From Sphingosinicella sp041916975 (GTDB lineage: Bacteria; Pseudomonadota; Alphaproteobacteria; Sphingomonadales; Sphingomonadaceae), in assembly GCF_041916975.1 (NCBI RefSeq), contig NZ_JAYRYK010000001.1, positions 3,782,001-3,846,000 on the forward strand: a DNA stretch of 64,000 bases. Direction: 5' to 3'. A program made the translations under genes and the position numbers. Positions 1-8,601 of this stretch are shown here, piece after piece (the first letter of the stretch is position 1; every line of letters begins with the position of its first letter). Below the pieces are notes generated by a model. It did no database searches. It worked only from the letters and a program-made list of their open reading frames with translations, and had not been told where the DNA came from.

Positions 1-2470
1 CGATGGCCGGCGTGATATTGTAGCCGAGTTCGGCATCGAACGTGATTTCGCTGCCGGCATCGATTCTGAGGCCGCCCGAGTTGACGTGCATCTCGGTGTA
101 CTTGCCGTAATAATTGACGCGCGCCAGGGCCCGCCAATTATCCGCCGTGTGCGTGATCGAGGCATTGCCGCGATAACGGGGCAGGTTCTTTTCCAGCTGC
201 AGAACGCGCGTCACGCTCAGGAGCTCGTCGGGGTCTGTCGGATCGAAGGATGTGACCTTGGTTTCCGTCCAGTTGCCGGCGAGGCTGAAGTTCGTCTTGC
301 CGCCGGGGATGAAATCGAGCGGCATCGTTGCAACCACATCGACGCCCTGCGTCTTCGACGAGAAGTCGTTGGTGAAGAACCGTACCGAGCCGAGATCGAC
401 GGCGCTGAGATAACCCGCGGCGACGAGGGCTGCCTTCTGCTCATCCGTCAGCGCGTAGCTGGCGGACTGGGTGAGGCGATCCTTCATCTTGATGTTGAAA
501 TAATCGACCGTGAGGCTCAGCCAGCCGGCATCGTAGACGAAGCCGAGGCTGAAGCTCTTCGACGTTTCGGGCTTCAGCGGCTTGCCGCCCACCGCAACCG
601 CCGCCGGATTGGTGGCGGGGATGATGCCCGACTGGATAAGCCGGCCGTCGGTGGTGAGTTCGGTGGTGAGACCGCTGTAGTTCTGCTGGCCCGGCGTCGG
701 CGCGTGGAAGCCGGTCGCGTAAGTGCCGCGAATGCCAAAATCTTCGGTGATATTGTAAAGGCCGGAGAGCTTGTACGTCACCTTGCTGCCGAAATCGCTG
801 AAGTCTTCGAAGCGGACCGCCGTGCCGAGCACGAGCGCCTCGGTGACGTTGGCTTCAAGATCGAGATAGGCGGAGATGTTCCGGCGCGAGAACGTGCCAG
901 CAATGGCAGGCGAATAGCCGGGATAGGATTCTTCACCGACAAGGAAACCCTGTGTCGCGAGCACGCCCGCGAGATAGGTTTCGGGATCGCCCGCGATCAC
1001 CTCGAACTGTTCGCGGTGCCACTGGACACCGCCCGCGATATTGAGCGGCGAATGGAAGCCGACGTCGGCGGCGTAATTGAGATCGGCGTTGAACACCATT
1101 TCAGACTGGTGCCGCTTGCCGTTGTTCTTGAAATCCACCGGCGATCCCGTGCCGAGGCTCGGGTTCAAGGAATTGCCGACAAAGATGTGCATCGAATGGC
1201 GACCGGCACCGAAGCTGACATCGTAGCTCAGCTTGTCGGTGATATCGCCGCGCATTCCGAGCGATCCGTAGATGTCCTTGATCTTGTTGCCGAACAAAGG
1301 CGTGTAGCCGCCCGGATGCACATTCTGTGCAACGAAGCAGTTTGGATTCGCCGAGGCCGCGGCAAGGCGGGCGAGGGCGTCCGGGTCGTTGACGCCGATC
1401 GGATCGTTGATGATACCGGTGCCGCCGAAATCGATGCCGCCGTCGCAGGTGACGCCATCATCGGGCGTCATGTCGCCGACGAGATAATTGCCGGCACCAT
1501 CCGTGAACACGCCCTGACGATCGGCCGCGTTGCGATAGAAGAAATCGTTGTAGACGGTGCGCTGCGCGTAGCCGCCGAAGGCATAGAATTCGCCGCCGAG
1601 GCCATTCTCGACCGCTATGTTCACGAACGTCTTGATATCGTCCTTGAATGCCGGTGAGCCGAACCGCGTGGCGGGGGTCGGCACGTCTTCGAAGCCGGCA
1701 TCGATCAGTGCCTGCGCATCGCCGCGCTGCACGGCCCGCGTCGTCATGTCGGTGTCGCTGTATTCACCGCTGAAGCGGACGAAACCGTTTTCGCCAAGGC
1801 GCGTGCCCCACGTTGCCGCGACCTGATAGGAATCACCGTCGCCCTTGTAGGTGCTGCCGATTTTCGCCTGGATGGTTCCACCCTCGGGCGCATCGCTCAT
1901 GATGAAGTTCACGACGCCGGCGATGGCGTCGGAGCCGTATTGCGCGGCGGCGCCGTCTCGCAGCACCTGAACCTGCTTCAGCGCGATCGCGGGGATCGAG
2001 GCCATGTCCGGCCCCTGCGCGCCGTCTGAAATGCCGCCCGAGAAAGTCGGGATATCCGACGCGCGATGCTGCCGCTTGCCGTTCACCAGAACCAGCGTGT
2101 GGTCGGGCGACAGGCCGCGCAGCGTGACCGGGCGAATGCCCGATGCCGTGCCGCTGATCGTATTGTCGTTCACGTTGAGCGAAGGCACGATCTGGCGCAG
2201 CAGATTGGCAACGTCCGGGCTGCCCTGACGCGAGAGATCCTCCGCGCTGAAGATATCGACGGGGGCCGGAAGATCGGCCACCGAGCGGGCCTCGCGGCGC
2301 GATCCCGTAACGATGATGGTCTCTTCGGCGGCCGGATCTTCCGCCTGTGCGAATGCGGTTGCCGGCAATGTGGAAAGACACGTCGTGGCGATCAAAAGCG
2401 CCGAGACCGTGGCATACGAATACGACTTTTGGCTTCGCGCAGAATTGCGCGAATCATGATACGAAACCAT
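1..2470 (-). CDS. TonB-dependent receptor, C-terminus cut by window edge
   Basis: Outer-membrane, TonB-energised receptor for an unknown ligand. The start is the ATG at 2470, preceded by an AGGGGG ribosome binding site. A signal peptide ends near AFA-QA (residues 41-42), and a TonB-box-like IIVTGSRR follows at about 52-59. The plug domain carries typical motifs (LPAPVDIFS, VTLRGLSPDHTLVLVNGKR, VQVLRDGAAAQYGSDAIAGVVNF). The rest reads as an amphipathic beta-barrel through position 1, so the 3' end is missing. About 823 codons are present. The long opposite-strand frame at 86-1657 is a shadow of this gene. The promoter region to the right holds two palindromic operators shared with the alpha/beta hydrolase. 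Family call is secure; ligand unknown. Confidence 0.93.
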   Translation of the reverse strand, partial: MVSYHDSRNSARSQKSYSYATVSALLIATTCLSTLPATAFAQAEDPAAEETIIVTGSRREARSVADLPAPVDIFSAEDLSRQGSPDVANLLRQIVPSLNVNDNTISGTASGIRPVTLRGLSPDHTLVLVNGKRQHRASDIPTFSGGISDGAQGPDMASIPAIALKQVQVLRDGAAAQYGSDAIAGVVNFIMSDAPEGGTIQAKIGSTYKGDGDSYQVAATWGTRLGENGFVRFSGEYSDTDMTTRAVQRGDAQALIDAGFEDVPTPATRFGSPAFKDDIKTFVNIAVENGLGGEFYAFGGYAQRTVYNDFFYRNAADRQGVFTDGAGNYLVGDMTPDDGVTCDGGIDFGGTGIINDPIGVNDPDALARLAAASANPNCFVAQNVHPGGYTPLFGNKIKDIYGSLGMRGDITDKLSYDVSFGAGRHSMHIFVGNSLNPSLGTGSPVDFKNNGKRHQSEMVFNADLNYAADVGFHSPLNIAGGVQWHREQFEVIAGDPETYLAGVLATQGFLVGEESYPGYSPAIAGTFSRRNISAYLDLEANVTEALVLGTAVRFEDFSDFGSKVTYKLSGLYNITEDFGIRGTYATGFHAPTPGQQNYSGLTTELTTDGRLIQSGIIPATNPAAVAVGGKPLKPETSKSFSLGFVYDAGWLSLTVDYFNIKMKDRLTQSASYALTDEQKAALVAAGYLSAVDLGSVRFFTNDFSSKTQGVDVVATMPLDFIPGGKTNFSLAGNWTETKVTSFDPTDPDELLSVTRVLQLEKNLPRYRGNASITHTADNWRALARVNYYGKYTEMHVNSGGLRIDAGSEITFDAELGYNITPAI

Positions 2471-2600
2471 CGCTTCACCCCCTCTTAGGACCCCCGGACG
2501 AGACTCAGGCACGTCGTTTTTAGCGATTGTTGTGAGTCCGTTCCGCCCGCGTCGGTCGACTTCCCTACTTCGATGCTCGCAGTAACTTTTTTGATTTTGA

Positions 2601-2643
2601 CCACTGTATACAGTGGACGAGTTGAAGTGTATACAGTGGACGA
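2601..2643. promoter_or_regulatory. Two palindromic operators, consensus ACTGTnnACAGT
   Basis: 2601-2616 is a perfect 16-bp palindrome (CCACTGTATACAGTGG). A 16-bp direct repeat of its right part (TGTATACAGTGGACGA) recurs at 2628-2643 with a 23-bp step, giving a second site AGTGTATACAGT at 2626-2637. The pattern resembles GntR-family operators (inference). It lies between the divergent TBDR (start 2470) and alpha/beta hydrolase (start 2743) and could control both. A third copy, differing only in the central dinucleotide, is at 4640-4651. No GntR gene is in the window. Confidence 0.6.
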
Positions 2644-2742
2644 AAGGAGTCAACTGGCTCCTCCGAAAAATTCTCCTCTACGATAAATCCATGTTTAAAA
2701 TGGGTTTTCCAGCCGAATTCAAGTCTGGAGGCTATCGAATTC

Positions 2743-3603
2743 ATGACCGGTTCGGATGATATTTCGCGCATCGATCTCGGCCCCATATCGCTTGCGTGGC
2801 GGGAGGAGGGCTCGGGCGCCGAGCCGGTGCTTTGCATCCACGGATCGTGGGATGATCATGGCAGCTGGGATGGAGTTGCGCAGGCGCTTGCCGGCGATTT
2901 TCGAATCATCCGCTACGATCGTCGCGGGCACAGCGCGAGCACCGCGCCGCCGGGGCAGGGACGTCTCGGGGAAGATGTGGAGGATGCTGCGGGTCTGCTC
3001 GCGGCGCTTGGAATCGAAGCCGCGCATGTGATCGGCCATTCCTATGGCGCGACGATCGCAATCATGCTCGCGGCGCGCTTCCCCGCGCGCGTGCGCAGCC
3101 TGATGCTGCATGAGCCGCCCGTGTTCGCGCTGCTTGCCGGGGATGAGAGCGAGGCGCTGCGCGTCGAAGCGGCGGGGCTGATGAAACAGGCGGCAGAATT
3201 GCTGATGCGCGGCGAGACGGAAGAGGGCGCTCGGCTCTTCATCGAACGCGTCGCGTTTGGAGAGGGAGCGTGGGACGCACTGTTCGGCGACGCGGCGCGG
3301 GCGGCGATCCTGAACAATGCGCACACATGGCTCGATCAGTTCCATGATCCCGAGCGGCTTGCCGTCGATGTGGGGGCGCTCGTAGGTTTTCACGGGCCGA
3401 TCACGATGTCGACCGGCACCACGACGCTACCGGCTTACGCGGCGGTTGTGGAACGCATCGCCGCGAAACTCCCGGCCATGAATGTCGCGCCGGTGGATGG
3501 AGGGCATGGCGCGCATATTTCGCACCCCTGCTGCTTTGCCGACGCCTTTCGTCGGCATATGCGAAGGTGTCATTCCGCCGCGCTGGCGACAGCCTCCGGG
3601 TGA
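2743..3603 (+). CDS. Alpha/beta hydrolase
   Basis: A 286-residue cytoplasmic serine hydrolase of the alpha/beta fold; no signal peptide is seen. The nucleophile elbow is GHSYGA with Ser100. The oxyanion region has the HGSWDD motif near residues 33-38, RYDRRGHS follows near 60, and the catalytic His lies in the GGHGAHISHP segment near the C-terminus. The ATG at 2743 follows a GGAGG. Substrate cannot be read from sequence; esterase, lactonase or enol-lactone hydrolase are all possible. Its 3' end overlaps the convergent SBF-like transporter gene by 34 bp. Because both genes carry the same upstream palindrome, they may act on one compound. Confidence 0.85.
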   Translation: MTGSDDISRIDLGPISLAWREEGSGAEPVLCIHGSWDDHGSWDGVAQALAGDFRIIRYDRRGHSASTAPPGQGRLGEDVEDAAGLLAALGIEAAHVIGHSYGATIAIMLAARFPARVRSLMLHEPPVFALLAGDESEALRVEAAGLMKQAAELLMRGETEEGARLFIERVAFGEGAWDALFGDAARAAILNNAHTWLDQFHDPERLAVDVGALVGFHGPITMSTGTTTLPAYAAVVERIAAKLPAMNVAPVDGGHGAHISHPCCFADAFRRHMRRCHSAALATASG

Positions 3604-4559
3604 TCCGCGTAGACGCGCGCGATCACGGCGCAAACGATGAGCTGGATCTGGTGATAGATCATCAGCGGCAGGATCAGCATCCCGACGAGCGGCGCCGCGA
3701 ACAGTGCCGCCGCGATCGGCACGCCGCTCGCAAGGCTCTTCGTGGAGCCGCAGAACACCAGCGCCACCTCATCCGCCCGCGACATGCCGAGCACGCGCGA
3801 CAGCGCAAGGGAAACGAGCAGCACCGCGGCGAGCAGCAGCACGGAAAGCCCCGCGATGGTTGCGAGGTCGACACTCGATACGCGTGACCAAAGCCCGTCG
3901 ACGACCGCCGCACTGAACGCCGTGTAGACGACAAGAAGGATCGATCCGCGATCGAGCTTGCCGAGGAACGCCTTGTGGCGATCAACGAAGCGGCCGATCA
4001 GCGGCCGCGACAGATGCCCGACGATGAACGGTATCAGCAGCGTCACCACCACCGAGCGGATCGCCGCAACGGTATCGATCTCGCCGCCGGCGCCCTGGGC
4101 GTGGATTAGCAGGCCCGCGAGCAGCGGCGTGAGGAACACGCCGATGATGTTGGAAAGCGACGCGCTGCACACCGCTGCGGCGACGTTGCCGTGACCGATC
4201 GACGTGAACGCGATCGACGACTGGACGGTCGAGGGCAGCACCGCGAGGAACATGAGGCCCGCCTTGATGTCGGCTGAAACGATCCGGTCCGGTGCCAGCG
4301 CGATCGCGAGCGCGATCAGCGGGAACACGATGTAGGTTACGCTGAGCGCCGAGATGTGCAGCTTCACCGCGCCTGCGCCGCGCACGATCGCTTCGCGCGA
4401 GAGCTTGGCGCCGTGCATGAAGAACAGCAGCATGATGGCGAGCCGCGTGGCGATCGCGAACCCCTCCGCCACTTCGCCCCGGCAGGGCAGAACGCTGGCG
4501 ATGGCAACGACGGTGAAAAGCGCGATCGTGAACCCGTCCGGGCGCAACTTGACCAGCAT
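3570..4559 (-). CDS. SBF-like (bile acid:sodium symporter family, YfeH type) transporter
   Basis: A 329-residue polytopic inner-membrane protein of the SBF_like family, with about ten hydrophobic segments and the conserved middle part SSIAFTSIGHGNVAAA followed by a second half with VALVFCGSTKSLASG. Members carry organic anions with sodium or protons. The substrate here is unknown. ATG at 4559 follows AGGAG with good spacing. The gene is convergent with and overlaps the alpha/beta hydrolase. An ACTGTCGACAGT palindrome lies about 80 bp upstream of the start, matching the operators beyond the hydrolase, so co-regulation is inferred. Confidence 0.85.
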   Translation of the reverse strand: MLVKLRPDGFTIALFTVVAIASVLPCRGEVAEGFAIATRLAIMLLFFMHGAKLSREAIVRGAGAVKLHISALSVTYIVFPLIALAIALAPDRIVSADIKAGLMFLAVLPSTVQSSIAFTSIGHGNVAAAVCSASLSNIIGVFLTPLLAGLLIHAQGAGGEIDTVAAIRSVVVTLLIPFIVGHLSRPLIGRFVDRHKAFLGKLDRGSILLVVYTAFSAAVVDGLWSRVSSVDLATIAGLSVLLLAAVLLVSLALSRVLGMSRADEVALVFCGSTKSLASGVPIAAALFAAPLVGMLILPLMIYHQIQLIVCAVIARVYADHPEAVASAAE

Positions 4560-4639
4560 GGCGACTCCTGATCCGGCCGCTATCTGCGGCGTTGGCGCAG
4601 GCGTTTTATGTCAGGAGCCATGCATTTCACAATATGCAT

Positions 4640-4651
4640 ACTGTCGACAGT
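4640..4651. promoter_or_regulatory. Palindromic operator ACTGTCGACAGT
   Basis: Perfect 12-bp palindrome upstream of the SBF-like transporter gene. It differs from the site at 2603-2614 only in the two central bases. It is placed so that one regulator could control transporter and hydrolase. Confidence 0.5.
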
Positions 4652-4668
4652 TGATAAATCGCGGATGT

Positions 4669-6858
4669 TTAACGCGCGAGGCCAGCCTGCCTTGGCGCCG
4701 GCAGAGGCGCGAAATGCGGGGTAGCCACTTCTTCCTGCGGTTCGGCTTCGGCGGAAGAGGAGGCAAGCGCGACACCGGCTTCGAGATTCGCCGCGAGCTT
4801 GCGGACGGCGGCGGGCTGAATGAGGCGCGTGGCTGCGGAGAGCTTGATCTCTGGCGCTTCGGGCTCGGGCGCGGGCGCGGGCAGGGCCTGCACCGTGAGA
4901 TCGGCGGCCCACAACCTCCGGATAACCGCCCCGGCGACAGCCATGGCGGAGGGCCGCTGCGCGTTGACCTGGATCCGGTTCGTGAACAGCCAGACGATCA
5001 GGCGGTCGCGCACGTCTTCGGAATGGAAATCGAACGCGACACCGATGCGGCGGCCGGTTCGGCGGACGAAACCGCGAACGATGCCGACCTCGGGGAGAAC
5101 CACCTGCACGCGCTCACCGATCGCCAGATCAGCAGGCTCGGCGACCTCCATGCCAAGGCCGGACAGGGAAATATCGCCCTTGCCCGAGGTGATCATGTGG
5201 CCTGCGTCGCTGAGCAGCGACAGCGGCTGCTGGATCTCGAACCGCTCCTCACCGCGGATGCGCGGCTTTTCGAGGCACATCATCGCGACGAGGATCATGA
5301 CGAGCATGTTGAGCAGAAGCCAGAAGCTCACCATCGGCAGCAGTTCGTCTTGTACGACGATGCGATAGTCCGCGCCCATGTTCGCGACCATGCCCGCCAC
5401 GCTCGCGGCGATCAGGAAGAGGCAGGAGAAAAGCACGCGCGTTTCCCAGTTTCCGCCTCCCGCCGCGGAGCCCTTGGGCGTGACCTTGAAGACGTGGCCG
5501 TGCGGCTTGATCAGGGTCTGCAGGACGACGGGGAGAATCCGGAACATCTGGAACACAGCGAGAACCTGTGCCGCCAGCGGATAATACCGGCCGGGCGCAA
5601 GCAGCGTGATGCCGACGAGCAGCGCCAGCACCAGCGGCAGCAGATAACTCGTGAGACTCGGCAGATCGACGTCGATCATCGGCGACAGGTTGAAGAGCAT
5701 GAACATGATCGGCATCAGGATCGCGAAGGCCGATTGCAAACCCTGCGTGATCCATGCCGAGGGCAGGAACATCAGGCGGTGCCGCAGCTTGAGGCCGGGG
5801 CCGAGCGGGCCTTCTTTCAGATAGAGGATCTGGATCGCACCCTGCGCCCAGCGTTGCCGTTGCACGAAGAACGCCGCCGTGCTTTCCGCCGCAAGGCCGT
5901 AAGCGAGTGGCTCGTTGAGATATCGCGTGACATAGCCTTGGCGCAGGCTCGCCAGCGTCAGCAGCATGTCTTCGGTAATCGAACCTTCGGGCAGACCGCC
6001 GCCGATATCCTCGAACAGCTTGCGCCGCGTGACGGAATTCGAGCCGCAGCAGAACGAGGCATCCCAGCCGTCGCGGCCGGGCATGATGGCTTCGAAGAAG
6101 AAGCGCTGATCATCCGGCATCGCCTGCTGCAGGCCGAGGTTGGTCTGCATCGGATCGTGGTTGTAGAAACTGTGCGGTATCTGGACGATCCCGATCTTCT
6201 CGTCTTCGAAGAAGCCCATCGTGCGCAGCAGGAAATCGCGCCGGGGCACGAAATCGGCATCGAACACCGCGACATAGGGCGCGGTCGTGAGCGTGAGGGC
6301 GTGATTGATGTTTCCGGCCTTGGCGCCCTTGTTGTCGGGACGGTTGATGTAGCCGGCGCCCTTGGCGACGCAGAGATCGTGGACCCACTGCCGGCGCCCG
6401 TCATCGAGCACCCAGATCCGCGCGTCGGGCCAGTTGAGCGCGAGGCATCCGAGGATGGTTTTTTCCAGAACGTCGCGAGGCTCGTTGTAGGTCGCGATGA
6501 ACACGTCGACGGGAGGCAGCTTCGCGGCGTTCTCGGTCCATCTTGCGCGCAGCAGGGCTTCGCCAGAATCGGCTTCGGCCGAGCGGTCGGTGGGGCGGGA
6601 GAGGATCGCAAGCAGGATCGCGGCATCAAACAAGGCCGCGAGCTCCACGGTGAGGCAGAGGAGCGGCCACCAGAGGTCGCCGGGGCCGCCGGACCACGGG
6701 ATCGTCCGCGTGATTCGCCAGTGGAGATAGTAGAGGATCGTGGCGCCGACAGTCGCGATGATGCCGGCCCGGCTGTAGCGGACACCGCCGAACAGGATCA
6801 GCGCCCCAAGCACCAGGGCGAGGGGCGCCAGCGTTTCGATCAGCGGGAGCGTGTTCAA
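4669..6858 (-). CDS. BcsA-like beta-glucan synthase (GT2) with C-terminal PilZ domain
   Basis: Processive family-2 glycosyltransferase of the inner membrane, about 729 residues. All hallmark motifs are present: VLDDGRR (D near 152), FDADF (near 200), SITEDM (near 295) and QRQRW (near 332). N-terminal and central transmembrane helices flank the catalytic domain. A PilZ domain at about 530-625 keeps an RxxxR-like RIRGEER and a DISLSGLG (D/NxSxxG) motif, indicating activation by c-di-GMP. The C-terminus is a poorly conserved proline/alanine-rich tail. No ATG fits; a TTG at 6858, five bases after the stop of the upstream HlyD gene, is the best start but lacks a clear ribosome binding site. No bcsB, bcsC or bcsZ is nearby. 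The pairing with a membrane fusion protein resembles rhizobial bgsBA (mixed-linkage beta-glucan) more than bacterial cellulose operons. Confidence 0.85.
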   Translation of the reverse strand: MNTLPLIETLAPLALVLGALILFGGVRYSRAGIIATVGATILYYLHWRITRTIPWSGGPGDLWWPLLCLTVELAALFDAAILLAILSRPTDRSAEADSGEALLRARWTENAAKLPPVDVFIATYNEPRDVLEKTILGCLALNWPDARIWVLDDGRRQWVHDLCVAKGAGYINRPDNKGAKAGNINHALTLTTAPYVAVFDADFVPRRDFLLRTMGFFEDEKIGIVQIPHSFYNHDPMQTNLGLQQAMPDDQRFFFEAIMPGRDGWDASFCCGSNSVTRRKLFEDIGGGLPEGSITEDMLLTLASLRQGYVTRYLNEPLAYGLAAESTAAFFVQRQRWAQGAIQILYLKEGPLGPGLKLRHRLMFLPSAWITQGLQSAFAILMPIMFMLFNLSPMIDVDLPSLTSYLLPLVLALLVGITLLAPGRYYPLAAQVLAVFQMFRILPVVLQTLIKPHGHVFKVTPKGSAAGGGNWETRVLFSCLFLIAASVAGMVANMGADYRIVVQDELLPMVSFWLLLNMLVMILVAMMCLEKPRIRGEERFEIQQPLSLLSDAGHMITSGKGDISLSGLGMEVAEPADLAIGERVQVVLPEVGIVRGFVRRTGRRIGVAFDFHSEDVRDRLIVWLFTNRIQVNAQRPSAMAVAGAVIRRLWAADLTVQALPAPAPEPEAPEIKLSAATRLIQPAAVRKLAANLEAGVALASSSAEAEPQEEVATPHFAPLPAPRQAGLAR

Positions 6859-6863
6859 GGCGG

Positions 6864-8048
6864 TCAGATCGTTCGGCTGAACCGCACTTCGGCCAGCCGC
6901 CCGACATCGCACCTGCGGCTGGGATCGAGCGCTTCGGGTGCGGCTACCGAAAGCGCGACGTCCACGATGATCTCGCGCGCGCCCGGCTTCGAATAGGTGG
7001 ACGCGGCCAGCAGCCGTTCCTCGCGGCGGCTCGCGGCGCCGGTGATGCTGGAGATGCGGCCTTTCATCCAGCGATCGGAGCCGATCAGGCGCACGTCGGC
7101 GGGGCCGCCGGGCACGATGGCTTCGGCCTTGCGCTCCGGCAGCGCGACCTGCACGAAACGGCGACGGCAATCGACGAGATCGAGGATGGGTTCACCGGCG
7201 CGCACGGCGGCACCGGAGCTTGCCGTTGCCGCCCAGATGAGCGTTCCGGCGGGCGCGCGGTAGCTTGCGCGGCCGAGCGCGTCTTTCAGGCGCAGCTTTG
7301 CCTGCGTGTACTGAGCGGTGGCATCGCCCAGCGTCTTTTCGATGATCTGCCGCTGCAGCATCAGCCGGTCGGCCTGCTGCGTGGCATAAGGCGCGTCGTT
7401 GTAGCTGTCGCCGATAAAAACGCCGGCACGCGCCGCCTTTTCGGTGACCTCGATCGAGCGCAGCTTCGCGGCGGCGCTGCTGCATTCGCTGTTCGTGCGT
7501 GTTGCCGCAGCTTCGGCCTTCTCCACGGCGGCGGGGGACATGAAGCCTTCGCCTGCAAGCTTGCGAACGCGCGCGAGCGTTGCCGCCTGCTGCACGCGTT
7601 CTGCCTGGCATCCATTGAGATCGGCAAGGGCGCCGCCGCGATCCTCGCCGAGACGTGCGCTCGTGGCCGCGTTGAATGCCGATGCGCGCTTTTCAAGCCG
7701 CTGCTCTTCGACGCGAAGCTCGGCGAGCTGGCGCTGGGCAAGATCGATCTGCGCCTGCGCCAGATCCGCCGCCGCCGCGAGGTCCGCAACGTCTCCCGTA
7801 TCCTGCGACAGATCAAGCAGCCGGATCGAGGAGGCCTTCGCAAAATACCGGCCGTCTGCGGGCAGGTCCGCCACCGTGCCATCAACCGGCGCCGACAGGC
7901 GAATGAGCGGCGCGTTGATCGCCGCCTGCGTCGAGACGTCGTTGAAGACATAAGGCGCAAAGCCGATCGCGCTGACAGCGATAAGCGATGCGGCAAGCAC
8001 AAGCCGTGTGCTGCGTGCACGGACGAAATTCTGGATGTTTATCTTCAT
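6864..8048 (-). CDS. HlyD-family membrane fusion protein, partner of the glucan synthase
   Basis: A 394-residue periplasmic adaptor anchored by one N-terminal transmembrane helix (about 14-33). A lipoyl-like half begins at INAPLIRLSAPVDGTVADLP, followed by a long alanine/glutamine-rich coiled coil (about 95-250), the second lipoyl half (SYRAPAGTLIWAATASSGAAV) and a beta-barrel domain. The ATG at 8048 has a GAGG upstream; a TTG at 8069 is an in-frame alternative. It is the first gene of a two-gene operon, only five bases from the synthase. Such proteins normally act in type I or tripartite export; beside a GT2 synthase it is likely to guide the nascent glucan through the periplasm, as proposed for BgsB. 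Confidence 0.8.
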   Translation of the reverse strand: MKINIQNFVRARSTRLVLAASLIAVSAIGFAPYVFNDVSTQAAINAPLIRLSAPVDGTVADLPADGRYFAKASSIRLLDLSQDTGDVADLAAAADLAQAQIDLAQRQLAELRVEEQRLEKRASAFNAATSARLGEDRGGALADLNGCQAERVQQAATLARVRKLAGEGFMSPAAVEKAEAAATRTNSECSSAAAKLRSIEVTEKAARAGVFIGDSYNDAPYATQQADRLMLQRQIIEKTLGDATAQYTQAKLRLKDALGRASYRAPAGTLIWAATASSGAAVRAGEPILDLVDCRRRFVQVALPERKAEAIVPGGPADVRLIGSDRWMKGRISSITGAASRREERLLAASTYSKPGAREIIVDVALSVAAPEALDPSRRCDVGRLAEVRFSRTI

Positions 8049-8601
8049 GCTCTGCGGCCCTCGCGCCAATCGAGGCGTTGGCGCTCTGCCGCCTTGATAA
8101 ACAAATCTGGCTAATGCCGAGTTAACCCCGCCGATAGCGCAACCAATGGCTGTCGATCAGGTTGTCGGCGCTGTTGCCCTAGTGCGGCACGGTTTCGCGC
8201 CCGTACCGCGCTTTCAGCAGGGCGAACAGGCCGCCGCCCGCCAGCAGGGCAGACTGGCTCCGTGATCGAATGTCTGCGCCGGTGTCGAGGCGTTCACCGA
8301 AACCAAGGACGTGATGATCGGCTACTGATCACGGCCACGATGATCCCGACTGCACCGGAAGCGGTGGTCGATCTCGCCGAGCGGTTACATAACCATTCCT
8401 ATGGGGTGGAGATATTTCCACTAATATCGAATATTTCAAATCAAGAATTGGTTTGGTGAAGACTCGCATCGACTGCCTATTCCATGTCTATGCTGTTGAA
8501 CGAAGGTCGTGTCGGGCAGCCGCCGGCCGGTTGCAACGGCCGCGGGATTAGGGCAAGCTTTATCTCAGACCCTGTAATTATTGGATAAATGATCGCCTGT
8601 T
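8049..8601. other. Gene-free stretch with a possible aldehyde dehydrogenase remnant
   Basis: No convincing intact gene is seen in these 553 bases. Plus-strand 8275-8328 encodes a 17-residue tail ending VEAFTETKDVMIGY-stop, reminiscent of the C-terminus of aldehyde dehydrogenases, with nothing ALDH-like before it. It may be a decayed fragment. The promoters of the HlyD/synthase operon (minus) and the TetR gene (plus) must lie here, but no clear boxes were found. Confidence 0.25.

Noticed and set aside
86..1657. Long plus-strand frame (523 codons) opposite the first TBDR
   Set aside because: Arg/Glu-rich text with no family features; it is the antisense shadow of a clear receptor gene in GC-rich DNA.
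4354..6996. 880-codon plus-strand frame opposite the glucan synthase
   Set aside because: Low-complexity His/Arg/Asp-rich translation without motifs; the opposite strand carries every GT2 motif.
8262..8459. 65-codon plus-strand frame in the gene-free stretch
   Set aside because: No ribosome binding site, no family features, unusual composition for a coding sequence here.
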